From an uncultured Actinomycetes bacterium (GTDB lineage: Bacteria; Actinomycetota; Thermoleophilia; Solirubrobacterales; Thermoleophilaceae), in the NCBI GenBank assembly GCA_946481495.1, contig CAMLNW010000082.1, forward strand, positions 1-10,698: DNA of 10,698 nt, given 5' to 3'. Under the pieces are notes generated by a model. It had not been told where the DNA came from and ran no database searches. It saw nothing but the letters and a program-made list of their open reading frames with translations. The translations under genes and the position numbers were made by a program. The number at the start of each line of letters is the position of its first letter. Position 1 is the stretch's first letter. This document shows positions 1 through 6,947 of this stretch, piece by piece.

Positions 1-198
1 CAGGTCGAACTTGGCCGCGTTGCGCTGGGTCGCCACGCCCGCCGACAGCGCGGCAAAGATCGCCACCAGCAGGATCGCCAGCCGCGACCAGGCGAACGCC
101 CGCCACGCCATCCGCACCGCCTCGCTCGCGCGCACGCGCGCGACGAGACCCGCCAGCGGGCGCTGCGCTCCTACTGCCTGAGTAGCCTCCTGCGTCAT
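1..198 (-). CDS. N-terminus of a membrane protein, possibly a PIG-V-like mannosyltransferase (partial)
   Basis: The minus strand is open from an ATG at 198 to the window edge, giving 66 residues. The first 30 or so are hydrophilic and basic. A Trp/Arg-rich stretch (MAWRAFAWSRL) then leads into one hydrophobic helix (LAILLVAIFAALSAGVA), and the fragment ends in KFDL. A cytoplasmic tail before a first membrane helix is the usual opening of a polytopic membrane protein. The WRAFAWSRLAI-type start reminds me of PIG-V/ArnT-like membrane glycosyltransferases of Solirubrobacterales, but the diagnostic loop lies outside the window, so the function is a guess. Its ATG (198-196) overlaps the ATG of the divergent channel gene. 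An AGGAGG sequence lies just inside the ORF rather than ahead of it and has no suitable start after it. A downstream ATG at 111 is a possible alternative start. Confidence 0.55.
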   Translation of the reverse strand, partial: MTQEATQAVGAQRPLAGLVARVRASEAVRMAWRAFAWSRLAILLVAIFAALSAGVATQRNAAKFDL

Positions 199-979
199 GC
201 CGATGCCGGATGGTCTCACGCTCGCGTCATTCGTCTCCGACCACGAGAACGAGGTGACGGCGATCGTCACCGTCCTGGCGGCGTTCGCGATCGCCGAGAT
301 CGTCGACCGGATCCTCAACCGCCACGCCCACAGGGCGGCCGAGCGGATCACCCGCAGCGGCGAGCTGTCGCCGGTCGTCGACACCCGCCTGCGGCTCGTC
401 CGTCGCCTGATCTTCGTGACGATCCTGGTGATCGGCGTCGCGCTCGCGATGCGTCAGTTCCCCTCGGTCCAGCGGATCGCGACCGGCATCCTCGCCTCCT
501 CGGCGCTGCTCGGCCTCGTCGTCGGCTTCGCCGCCCGCCAGTCGCTCGCCAACGCAATCGCCGGCATCTCGCTCGCGATCTCGCAGCCGATCCGCGTCGG
601 CGATCTGGTCACCTTCGAGGAGGAGACCGGCGAGGTTGAGGACATCCGGCTCGCCTACACGTCGATTCGCTGCGACGACGGCCGGCGGCTCGTCGTGCCG
701 AACGAGCGGCTCGCGCAATCGTCGATCGTCAATCACACCGTGATCGACCCACGCGTGAAGGTCGTAGTAGACGTGTGGCTACCGCCGGACGGCGACGCCG
801 ATCGCGCACTCGAGCTGCTTGTCCACGACACGGTCGAGGCGCGCGTCGCCGAGATCACGAGCGATGGAATCCGCCTGACGGTGAGCAGTTGGGCACCGAC
901 CGCTCCCGAGCGGGGAACGGTCGCCGCGGCGCTGAGGCAGGAAAGCCTTCGCCGGCTGAGAACCGACGCACTAAGCTAG
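197..979 (+). CDS. MscS-family small-conductance mechanosensitive ion channel
   Basis: This 260-residue inner-membrane protein should release ions and solutes when hypo-osmotic shock raises membrane tension. Hydrophobic segments lie near residues 20-40 and 70-88. A Gly/Ala-rich third helix at about 95-130 (ILASSALLGLVVGFAARQ, then NAIAGISLAI) is the pore-lining TM3 signature of MscS. The beta domain follows directly: QPIRVGDLV (130-138), an EEETGEVEDI turn, then RLVVPNERL with the conserved VPN at 167-169. The C-terminal alpha/beta part is short, so this is a minimal MscS-like channel. ATG at 203 is an equally possible start, since neither it nor 197 has a Shine-Dalgarno sequence. A TANNNT-type -10 (TAGCCT, 183-188) would place transcription close to the ATG, so a leaderless mRNA is possible. 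It heads a plus-strand run with the penicillin-binding protein 28 bp downstream. Confidence 0.9.
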   Translation: MPMPDGLTLASFVSDHENEVTAIVTVLAAFAIAEIVDRILNRHAHRAAERITRSGELSPVVDTRLRLVRRLIFVTILVIGVALAMRQFPSVQRIATGILASSALLGLVVGFAARQSLANAIAGISLAISQPIRVGDLVTFEEETGEVEDIRLAYTSIRCDDGRRLVVPNERLAQSSIVNHTVIDPRVKVVVDVWLPPDGDADRALELLVHDTVEARVAEITSDGIRLTVSSWAPTAPERGTVAAALRQESLRRLRTDALS

Positions 980-1007
980 AACGTCGGCCGTCCGGCCGGT
1001 CCCTCTC

Positions 1008-3146
1008 ATGACCTACCGCCAACGCAAGCAGCGTCGACGCCGCGCGACCCGTGGAAAGCCGCTCTTCGTCGGCTTGACGGTGGTCGGCGTGATCGCGGCG
1101 ATCGTCGCGGCGTCGGCCGCCGGCTACGTGATCGCGATCGCCGCGTCGGCGCCCGCGCTCGACGAGCTGAAGCCGAACGACAAGGGCGAGAGCAGCGTCA
1201 TCTACGCGGCCGACGGCTCGCGGCTCGGCTACGTCCAGTCGGACGAGATCCGCACGCCGATCGACTGGGAGCAGATGCCCGCCGACCTGCGCAACGCGAC
1301 GGTCGCGATCGAGGACGCGAACTTCTACAAGCACGGCGGCGTCGACTACGGGGCGATCGTCCGTGCCGGGATCAAGAACCTCGAGTCGGGCAAGAGCCTG
1401 CAGGGCGGCTCGACGATCACCCAGCAGCTCGTGCGCGCGCTCTACATCGACGACCCGCAGCGCAACATCGAGCGCAAGATCCGCGAGGCGAAGCTGGCGA
1501 GCGAGCTCGAGCAGGAGCGCTCGAAGAAATGGATCCTGCAGAACTACCTCAACGACGTGCCGTACGGAACGGTCGGCGGGCGGACGGCAATCGGTGTCGA
1601 GGCCGCCGCCGAGACCTTCTTCGACAAGCACGCGCGCGAGCTGACGCTGGCCGAGGCGGCGACGCTGGCCGGCCTGCCGCAGGCGCCCTCTCAGTACAAC
1701 CCGTTCCAGAACGCGCGCGCGGCGCTCGCCCGGCGCAACGAGGTGCTCGAGGCGATGGCCGACCACGGCTACATCACCCCGGCCGCGCGCAACGAGGCAC
1801 AGGTCGCGCCGCTCGACGTCAAGCAGGGGACGCGCTACACGCGCCGGCGCGAGCCCTACTTCTTCGACTACGTCCAGGAGCAACTGATCGAGCGCTACGG
1901 CGTCGGCGTCTACCGCCGCGGCGGGCTGAAGGTCCACACGACGATCAACCCGAAGATGCAGGACGTCGCCCGCGAGGCGATCAACTCCTACTACGCCGAT
2001 CCGGCCGGACCCGGCTCGGCGATGGTCTCGATCGACCCGGCGAACGGCGAGATCAAGGCGATGGCCTCGAGCGGGACTTACCAGGACCGCACCTTCAACC
2101 TCGCGGCGCAGGCCCACCGCCAGCCCGGTTCCGCTTTCAAGACGATGGTGCTGACGACAGCCGTCCGCCAGGGGATCGACCCCGACTCGACGAGCTACGT
2201 CAGCAAGCCGCTGAGCATCGACGACCCGACCTACGCCCCCTGGGACGTCAAGACCTTCGGCAACACCTACGCCGGCTCGGAGAGCCTGACGCGCGCGACG
2301 CTGTCGTCTGACAACTCGGTCTACGCCCAGCTGATCCTCGACGTCGGCCCGGAGAACGTCTGCAAGACGGCGAAGATGCTCGGCATCACGACAAAGCTCG
2401 ACTGCTATCCGGCCGAGGGTCTCGGCGGCCTGCGGCTCGGCGTGACCCCGCTGGAGATGGCGAGCGCCTACGCCACGCTCGCCGCCGGTGGCGTCCGTCA
2501 CCGCCCGACCGCGATCGCCAAGGTCGTCTTCCCCGACGGCAAGAGCGAGGACCTCGCGAGCTCCGAGGGCAAGCGCGTGCTGACCGACGGCGAGGCCTAC
2601 GAGGTGACGCGGATCCTCGAGATGAACGTCCAGTCGGGCACCGGCACGGCCGCGGGCTATGGCTGTCCGGCCGCCGGCAAGACCGGCACGACTGACGAGG
2701 GCAAGGACGCCTGGTTCGTCGGCTACACGCCGCACCTCTCGACGGCGGTCTGGGTGGGCTACCCCGATGCCGGCATCGCGATGCCCGGCGCCCAGGGCGG
2801 CACCTACGCCGCGCCGGTCTGGCACGCCTTCATGCTCCCTGCCCACGGCGAGGACTGCGACGAGTTCCCGCAACCCGAGGAGCCTGCCCAGCTGTCGGCG
2901 GGCACCGGCAAGTACGCGACCAGCGGCGGCGGGTCGAGCGGCGACTACGACTACTCCAGCGGCGACACCTACACCGAGGGCTACGACACCGACGACGACA
3001 CCGGAACCGGCGACGAGAACTCGGGCGCCTACGAGTCGCCGCCCCAGGGCGAGCCCGACGTCCAAGCGCCCCCACCGACGCCCACGCCCGCTCCGACGCC
3101 GGCACCGACTCCCTCGCCCCAAGGCGGCGGGGTTCAGACGCCCTAG
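1008..3146 (+). CDS. Class A penicillin-binding protein (bifunctional glycosyltransferase/transpeptidase, PBP1A-like)
   Basis: This 712-residue membrane-anchored enzyme polymerises lipid II into glycan strands and cross-links the stem peptides. A basic cytoplasmic N-terminus is followed by one membrane helix (about 19-46). The GT51 glycosyltransferase domain (about 75-250) shows [11 protein letters not shown] with the predicted catalytic Glu102, [11 protein letters not shown] (133-143), the [14 protein letters not shown] segment with Glu160, and [13 protein letters not shown] (220-232). The transpeptidase domain (about 335-610) has all three penicillin-binding motifs: SAFK with nucleophile Ser375, SDN at 434-436 and KTGT at 558-561. 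The tail after about 625 is low complexity, first Gly/Ser/Tyr/Asp-rich and acidic, then a Pro/Thr repeat ([15 protein letters not shown]), as often seen in actinobacterial PBPs and probably passing through the wall. ATG 1008 lacks a Shine-Dalgarno sequence but puts the basic tail and helix in the expected places. thiL begins 7 bp after the stop. Confidence 0.95.
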   Translation: MTYRQRKQRRRRATRGKPLFVGLTVVGVIAAIVAASAAGYVIAIAASAPALDELKPNDKGESSVIYAADGSRLGYVQSDEIRTPIDWEQMPADLRNATVAIEDANFYKHGGVDYGAIVRAGIKNLESGKSLQGGSTITQQLVRALYIDDPQRNIERKIREAKLASELEQERSKKWILQNYLNDVPYGTVGGRTAIGVEAAAETFFDKHARELTLAEAATLAGLPQAPSQYNPFQNARAALARRNEVLEAMADHGYITPAARNEAQVAPLDVKQGTRYTRRREPYFFDYVQEQLIERYGVGVYRRGGLKVHTTINPKMQDVAREAINSYYADPAGPGSAMVSIDPANGEIKAMASSGTYQDRTFNLAAQAHRQPGSAFKTMVLTTAVRQGIDPDSTSYVSKPLSIDDPTYAPWDVKTFGNTYAGSESLTRATLSSDNSVYAQLILDVGPENVCKTAKMLGITTKLDCYPAEGLGGLRLGVTPLEMASAYATLAAGGVRHRPTAIAKVVFPDGKSEDLASSEGKRVLTDGEAYEVTRILEMNVQSGTGTAAGYGCPAAGKTGTTDEGKDAWFVGYTPHLSTAVWVGYPDAGIAMPGAQGGTYAAPVWHAFMLPAHGEDCDEFPQPEEPAQLSAGTGKYATSGGGSSGDYDYSSGDTYTEGYDTDDDTGTGDENSGAYESPPQGEPDVQAPPPTPTPAPTPAPTPSPQGGGVQTP

Positions 3147-3153
3147 CCACACC

Positions 3154-4194
3154 GTGGCCGAGCTCGAGCTGATCGCCGCGATCCAGCGCGCGCTCGGCGC
3201 ACCCGGCGAGCACGTGGTTCGCGCGAGCGGCGACGACGCCGCGGTCGTGCGCGCGCGGCCGTTCGCGGTCACCTCGATCGACACGGTCGCCGAGGGCGTC
3301 CACTTCGACCTCGCTCACAGCTCGCCCGCGGATGTCGGCCACAAGGCGCTCGCGACAGCGCTGTCCGACCTCGCCGCGATGGGGTCCGAGCCCGGCGAGG
3401 CCTACGTCTCACTAGCTCTGCCAGCCGACTTCGCCGACGCCGACGCGCTCGAGCTGGCACGCGGCATGGCCGAGCTCGCCGGGACGACCGGCACGACTAT
3501 CGCCGGCGGCGACGTCGTCCGCGCCGGCGCGCTCACGATCGCCGTCTCGGTCACCGGCTGGGCCGACGCCGAGGACGAGCTCGTCGGCCGCGACGGTGCG
3601 CGACCGGGGGACGTCGTCGGCGTCACCGGCGAGCTCGGCGCCGCCGGTGCAGGATTGGCGCTGCTCACCAGCGCAAACCCTGCACCGAGCGAACGCGCCC
3701 CGGACGAGCGCATCGGCAATGCAGGATTGGTGCCGCTCAGTGAGGCGAAGGCTGCATCGGGCGGGGGCGGGCGGGGGGCGGCGCTGATTGAGCGCCATCT
3801 GCGGCCGATACCGCGCCTGGGCGCCGGCCGCGCGCTGGCACGCGCGGGCGCCACGGCGATGATTGACCTGAGCGACGGGGTCGCGACCGACGGTCGCCAT
3901 CTGGCCGCCGCGAGCGGCATCGCGGTGGAGATCGACGCCGGGAAGCTGCCGATCGCGGACGGTGTCGCGGAGGTGGCCGCAGCGGCCGGGCGTGACCCAC
4001 TCGAGCTGGCGATCGGCGCCGGCGAGGACTACGAGCTGCTGTTCACGATCCCGGCGGAGCGCTGGGACGAAGCGGTCGCCGCGGCCGACGTGCCGCTGAC
4101 GCGGCTAGGACGCGCGCTTGATGGGGAAGGCCTGCGGTTCACGGGGCCCGATGCGGCGAACCTCGATGCGATCCGGGGCTACGAGCACCTGTGA
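3154..4194 (+). CDS. thiL: Thiamine-monophosphate kinase ThiL with an in-frame repeat-derived insert
   Basis: ThiL phosphorylates thiamine monophosphate with ATP to thiamine diphosphate, the last step of cofactor synthesis in the cytoplasm. From GTG 3154 the product is 346 residues. Family features are in order: SGDDAAVV (25-32, metal/nucleotide site), [12 protein letters not shown] (41-52), [15 protein letters not shown] (63-77), [15 protein letters not shown] (236-242) and a C-terminal [10 protein letters not shown]. The frame is open far upstream of 3154, but that part is antisense to nothing recognisable and overlaps the PBP; GTG 3154 matches the normal ThiL start and lies 7 bp after the PBP stop, suggesting translational coupling. 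Residues about 170-208, between [10 protein letters not shown] and [12 protein letters not shown], are longer than in typical ThiL, low in complexity (ending SGGGGRG) and coincide with two palindromic repeat copies. The insert sits in a region that is normally a variable loop, so activity may be retained. Confidence 0.9.
   Translation: MAELELIAAIQRALGAPGEHVVRASGDDAAVVRARPFAVTSIDTVAEGVHFDLAHSSPADVGHKALATALSDLAAMGSEPGEAYVSLALPADFADADALELARGMAELAGTTGTTIAGGDVVRAGALTIAVSVTGWADAEDELVGRDGARPGDVVGVTGELGAAGAGLALLTSANPAPSERAPDERIGNAGLVPLSEAKAASGGGGRGAALIERHLRPIPRLGAGRALARAGATAMIDLSDGVATDGRHLAAASGIAVEIDAGKLPIADGVAEVAAAAGRDPLELAIGAGEDYELLFTIPAERWDEAVAAADVPLTRLGRALDGEGLRFTGPDAANLDAIRGYEHL
3646..3757. repeat. 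Two copies of a palindromic (REP-like) repeat inside thiL
   Basis: Copy 1 begins at 3648 and copy 2 at 3720, exactly 72 bp (24 codons) apart. Both start TGCAGGATTGG, and their first 20 bases match at 18 positions. Copy 1 forms a near-perfect hairpin: GGTGCAGG (3646-3653) pairs with CCTGCACC (3679-3686), and GCGCTG (3658-3663) pairs with CAGCGC (3669-3674) around a 5-nt loop. Two T-A pairs and two mismatches join the arms. Copy 2 is bounded by ATGCAG (3719-3724) and CTGCAT (3752-3757) with a poorer inner stem. Paired palindromic units separated by a short spacer resemble composite REP/BIME elements, but whether this family recurs in the genome cannot be seen here. Confidence 0.6.
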
Positions 4195-4317
4195 GCAGTT
4201 CGATCCGCGGCGGGCGATGCGCAGCGAACGGGCGCGAGTGAGCATCGCCAACGCGACCGCGTCGGTGTCGACCTCGTACTCGCCCTTGGCGAGCCTGCGG
4301 CGTAGGTCGTTGCTCAT
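4105..4317 (-). CDS. Small FlgM-like (anti-sigma-28) protein, tentative
   Basis: This is a short minus-strand ORF of 70 residues from ATG 4317; ATG 4323 would add two. Its N-terminal half, [19 protein letters not shown] then [13 protein letters not shown], resembles the C-terminal sigma-binding region of FlgM anti-sigma-28 factors, where the pattern is xxLxxxIxxGxYxVDxxxVAxAML. The rest ([20 protein letters not shown]) matches nothing I recognise. FlgM is usually about 90-100 residues with a disordered N-terminus, which is missing here. Third codon positions are GC-rich in this frame, as for a real gene. No Shine-Dalgarno sequence is visible. The gene lies about 75 bp downstream of the M28-like gene on the same strand, so it could be co-transcribed. 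Its last 90 bp are antisense to the end of thiL. It could instead be a remnant or a chance frame; no flagellar gene is nearby. Confidence 0.45.
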   Translation of the reverse strand: MSNDLRRRLAKGEYEVDTDAVALAMLTRARSLRIARRGSNCSQVLVAPDRIEVRRIGPREPQAFPIKRAS

Positions 4318-4391
4318 GGCCATGTGATCGGTCGTGGTGAAGCCGAAGTGAAATTGTGGACTCTCCGGTGGACGGGTATCTGGGCCAGCCG

Positions 4392-6167
4392 TCAGCGGCG
4401 CAGCGCGCTGTCGGTGCCGCCGAGCGACCCCGGACCCGCATAGCTGAGCGGTCCACGCGTGCTTGGTGGCAGCGGCACACCTGGCGTCACGCCCGTCGCC
4501 TCGCCGTTGCGCCGAACGATCCTGACGACCAGCGCGAAGACCGCCAGGAACAGCGACGCGACGATCACCATCCCGAGTCCAACCTGGCCCCCGAGCACGA
4601 GCAGCAGCAGGTACCAGGCGCCGCCAAGCGGATTCACGCCCAGCACGAACAGCTGGTAGACCGCCAGCAGCACCGGCAGCACCAGCCCGGCCGCGAGCAG
4701 ACCGATCCGTACGCGCCGCGCCGGCGGCGGATCGATCAGCGTCGCGAGCATCCAGCAGTGCACCGCCGGCACCGCGACCAGCGCCGCGAACGGGTCGACC
4801 AGCCACAGCGCCAGGGCGGCGACGCTCAAGACGAGCGTGACCGCGACCCCAGCGCCCGAGCCGGCGGCCTCGTCGAGTCCACGCGCGGTCGGACCACCGA
4901 ACCTGCGCAGGCCGAACCAGCTCAGGACCACGGCCCCGATCGTCACGGCGAGGACGATGAGCGCCGGTCCGTCGAGCGGATAGAGGTCGGGGGCGACCGG
5001 GGCGGGCGGTGGCTCAGGCGTCGCCCCGAACAGCGCCAGCAGCTTCGCCACGCCGTAGCCGACCAGCAGCGGCACCACGCCCAGCAGGATCCACAACAGC
5101 CACGGCCCGACCGGAGCGCGGCGGCGACGGGCGCGCGCGAAGGCGTCGATGCCCGCCGCCAGCGCCGGCAGGATCAACGCGCCGGCAAGCACCGCCAGTA
5201 CCCAGCCCGGCATCACCTGGCCGGCGATCGTCAGGTAGGTGCGCGGCCCGTGCTCGGGCTTCGACCCCTGGTCGAGTGCCGTAACCGTCCGCAGCACCGC
5301 GCGCCCGAGACCGCCGAGCCGCTCCTCGTCGATCGGCTCGCCGGCGGCGCTGTCGGAGAGCTCGCCGTCGCCGGAGATCCGCACCGCGTCGAAGCCCTGC
5401 GGCAGGAGCACTCCCTGACCGCCGATACCGAGCGGGAACGCGAGTCGGGCGAGCTGACCCGCCGGGCTGGCCGGCTCCGCCGGCGGCTCGACCTCTTGAC
5501 GCAGCGACTCCGCGACCGTCCGCTGCAAACCGATCCCGGCGAGCGTCGTGTCGTTGCCCCACGGCACGATCGACGGCGGCTCGCCGCTGTCCGCCCCGAG
5601 CCCCGAGACCACCAGCACCCCGTCGACAAGCTCGGGCCCGTCGATCTCCTCGAGCAGCTTCGTCGTCCCGACGTCGCCGAGCGCCGAACCGTCGACGGAC
5701 GCGAGGATCAGCGTCTTGCGCGAAGGACGGCCCTCGAAGACGCGCGCGATCTCGATCAGCGCGGCGGTGTCGGCGGCGCTGCCCGCGGCGTCCGGAACGC
5801 CCGTCGCGTCGCGAGCGGCGATCACCACAACCTGCTTGCGCGAGCGCCCGGCGCGACGACCGATCACGTTGACGAGCTCGTCGCCGTCATGGTCGAAACG
5901 CTGCTGCTCGACGGTGAAGCCGCTGCCGGCGAAGGCCTCGCCGACCTCGGCCGCGACGGCGCGATCGCCGGGGCTGCCGGCGAGGCGGTCCGGATGCTCG
6001 GCCGCGATCCGGCGTCCCTCGGCGGCCGCCTGCTCGCCCTCGAAGAGCACGTCCGCGGCAAGCCCCTGGGGCAGCGGACGCGGCCTGCTCTCGAGCGAGA
6101 ACATCACGAGCACGACCGCGAGCAGTGCCGGCACGAAGGCCGCCCGGTAGATCCGGGGCTCGATCAA
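4392..6167 (-). CDS. Multi-spanning membrane protein with a degenerate M28-peptidase-like domain
   Basis: The product is 591 residues. One membrane helix or signal anchor (about 9-25) precedes an extracytoplasmic alpha/beta domain (about 40-310) and seven or eight membrane helices (about 318-340, 355-380, 401-420, 439-457, 459-478, 488-510, 517-550). The soluble part follows the M28 aminopeptidase order: EGRRIAAEHPDRLAGSPGD, QVVVIAARDATG, ALIEIARVFEGRPSRKT and LASVDGSALGDVG. However, where active enzymes have AHxD, GxxDN and DGEE, this one reads AARD (117-120), AGSAAD (128-133) and DGSA (159-162), so most zinc ligands and the catalytic Glu are gone. The architecture recalls Gaa1-type or ERMP1-type proteins, in which an M28 fold is attached to a membrane bundle. 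The TTG start at 6167 is supported by GAGGAAG about 6 nt upstream, the best ribosome binding site in the window. A binding or scaffolding role is inferred; the partner is unknown. Confidence 0.8.
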   Translation of the reverse strand: MIEPRIYRAAFVPALLAVVLVMFSLESRPRPLPQGLAADVLFEGEQAAAEGRRIAAEHPDRLAGSPGDRAVAAEVGEAFAGSGFTVEQQRFDHDGDELVNVIGRRAGRSRKQVVVIAARDATGVPDAAGSAADTAALIEIARVFEGRPSRKTLILASVDGSALGDVGTTKLLEEIDGPELVDGVLVVSGLGADSGEPPSIVPWGNDTTLAGIGLQRTVAESLRQEVEPPAEPASPAGQLARLAFPLGIGGQGVLLPQGFDAVRISGDGELSDSAAGEPIDEERLGGLGRAVLRTVTALDQGSKPEHGPRTYLTIAGQVMPGWVLAVLAGALILPALAAGIDAFARARRRRAPVGPWLLWILLGVVPLLVGYGVAKLLALFGATPEPPPAPVAPDLYPLDGPALIVLAVTIGAVVLSWFGLRRFGGPTARGLDEAAGSGAGVAVTLVLSVAALALWLVDPFAALVAVPAVHCWMLATLIDPPPARRVRIGLLAAGLVLPVLLAVYQLFVLGVNPLGGAWYLLLLVLGGQVGLGMVIVASLFLAVFALVVRIVRRNGEATGVTPGVPLPPSTRGPLSYAGPGSLGGTDSALRR

Positions 6168-6194
6168 GGCCGCTTCCTCACGTCCGACGCAACC

Positions 6195-6200
6195 TACAAT
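6195..6200 (+). promoter_or_regulatory. Possible -10 element of the response regulator operon
   Basis: TACAAT lies in the 75-bp divergent intergenic region and differs from TATAAT at one base. It stands 42 bp ahead of the response regulator ATG, in locally AT-richer sequence. The best -35 at 17-bp spacing (CTTCCT region, about 6173-6178) is poor. No clear minus-strand -10 was found for the divergent membrane protein gene. Confidence 0.35.
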
Positions 6201-6242
6201 CTCGCGCAGGCGCTGGTGCTACGCCGCACCGGTGCAATCCAG

Positions 6243-6947
6243 ATGGCTCAGCAGGCTCCCCGCATCCTCCTCGTCGACGACGAGCACTCCGTCCAGAAGC
6301 TGCTGTCGTCGGCGCTGCGCAAAGACGGCTACGAGGTCGTCGCCGCGCTCGACGGCCGCGCCGCGCTCGACCGCGTCGCCGACGGCGCCTTCGACCTGAT
6401 CGTGCTCGACCTGACGCTGCCGAAGATCGACGGCTTCGAGGTCTGCCGCCAGGTGCGCGCAACGAGCTCGGTGCCGATCATCATGCTGACGGCGAAGGTC
6501 GAGGAGATCGACAAGGTGCTCGGGCTCGAGATCGGCGCCGACGACTACATCACCAAGCCGTTCTCGATGCGCGAGTTCCGCAGCCGCGTCAAGGCGGTGC
6601 TGCGCCGTTCGCAGCTCGCGCGCGTCGAGGAGCCGGCACAGGAGGCGCTCGAGGACGGCGAGCTGCGGATCGACTTCGACCGCCGCGAGGTGAAGATCGA
6701 GAACGAGCCGGTGCGCCTGACCTACGTCGAGTTCGAGATCCTCGCGGCGCTCGCGCGCAACCCGGGGCGCGTCTACAGCCGCGCGACCCTGCTCGAGCGC
6801 GTCTGGGGCGATTCCGCGTACCGCGATCCGCGCACCGTCGACGTCCACATCCGCCACCTGCGCGAGAAGCTCGAGCGCGACCCCAAGAACCCGGAGCTCG
6901 TCCAGACGATGCGCGGCGTCGGCTACCGCTTCCGCGACCGCCGATGA
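6243..6947 (+). CDS. OmpR/PhoB-family DNA-binding response regulator
   Basis: This 234-residue cytoplasmic transcription factor is the output partner of the kinase that follows. The receiver domain (about 6-120) has the acidic pocket D12-D13, phospho-acceptor Asp56 (LIVLDLTLP), Thr83 (IIMLTAK) and Lys105 (YITKPF). The C-terminal winged helix (about 137-232) shows LTYVEFEILAALARNPGRVYSR, a VDVHIRHLREKLE recognition-helix segment and a terminal MRGVGYRF wing. Length and motifs are complete. ATG 6243 was chosen because the receiver begins five residues later; the frame stays open for almost 1.9 kb upstream, but that stretch is antisense to the M28-like gene. No Shine-Dalgarno sequence is seen. 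The stop overlaps the kinase start as ATGA. The target genes cannot be read from the sequence; the immediate neighbours are candidates. Confidence 0.95.
   Translation: MAQQAPRILLVDDEHSVQKLLSSALRKDGYEVVAALDGRAALDRVADGAFDLIVLDLTLPKIDGFEVCRQVRATSSVPIIMLTAKVEEIDKVLGLEIGADDYITKPFSMREFRSRVKAVLRRSQLARVEEPAQEALEDGELRIDFDRREVKIENEPVRLTYVEFEILAALARNPGRVYSRATLLERVWGDSAYRDPRTVDVHIRHLREKLERDPKNPELVQTMRGVGYRFRDRR

Noticed and set aside
980..1007. GGCCG-TC-CGGCC palindrome between the channel and PBP genes as a terminator
   Set aside because: The stem is only 5 bp with a 2-nt loop, too small for a hairpin, and has no T-tail. Such GC palindromes are expected by chance here.
3061..3125. Pro/Thr codon repeat at the PBP C-terminus as a tandem repeat of interest
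   Set aside because: Degenerate PT/AP repeats are common wall-spanning tails in actinobacterial PBPs, and the DNA repeat is imperfect.
2659..3153. Upstream extension of the thiL frame into the PBP gene
   Set aside because: The extra 165 residues are Arg/Pro/Thr/Ser low complexity and overlap the PBP. The ThiL fold starts at GTG 3154.
855..3284. Minus-strand ORF of 809 codons opposite the penicillin-binding protein gene
   Set aside because: The plus-strand product has every GT51 and transpeptidase motif. The minus-strand product is an Arg/Gly/Ala/Val-rich low-complexity sequence with no domain, a usual shadow in GC-rich DNA.
4356..6242. Open plus-strand frame extending the response regulator by over 600 residues
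   Set aside because: It is antisense to the M28-like membrane protein, is Arg/Gln/His-rich and domainless, and the receiver domain starts right after ATG 6243.
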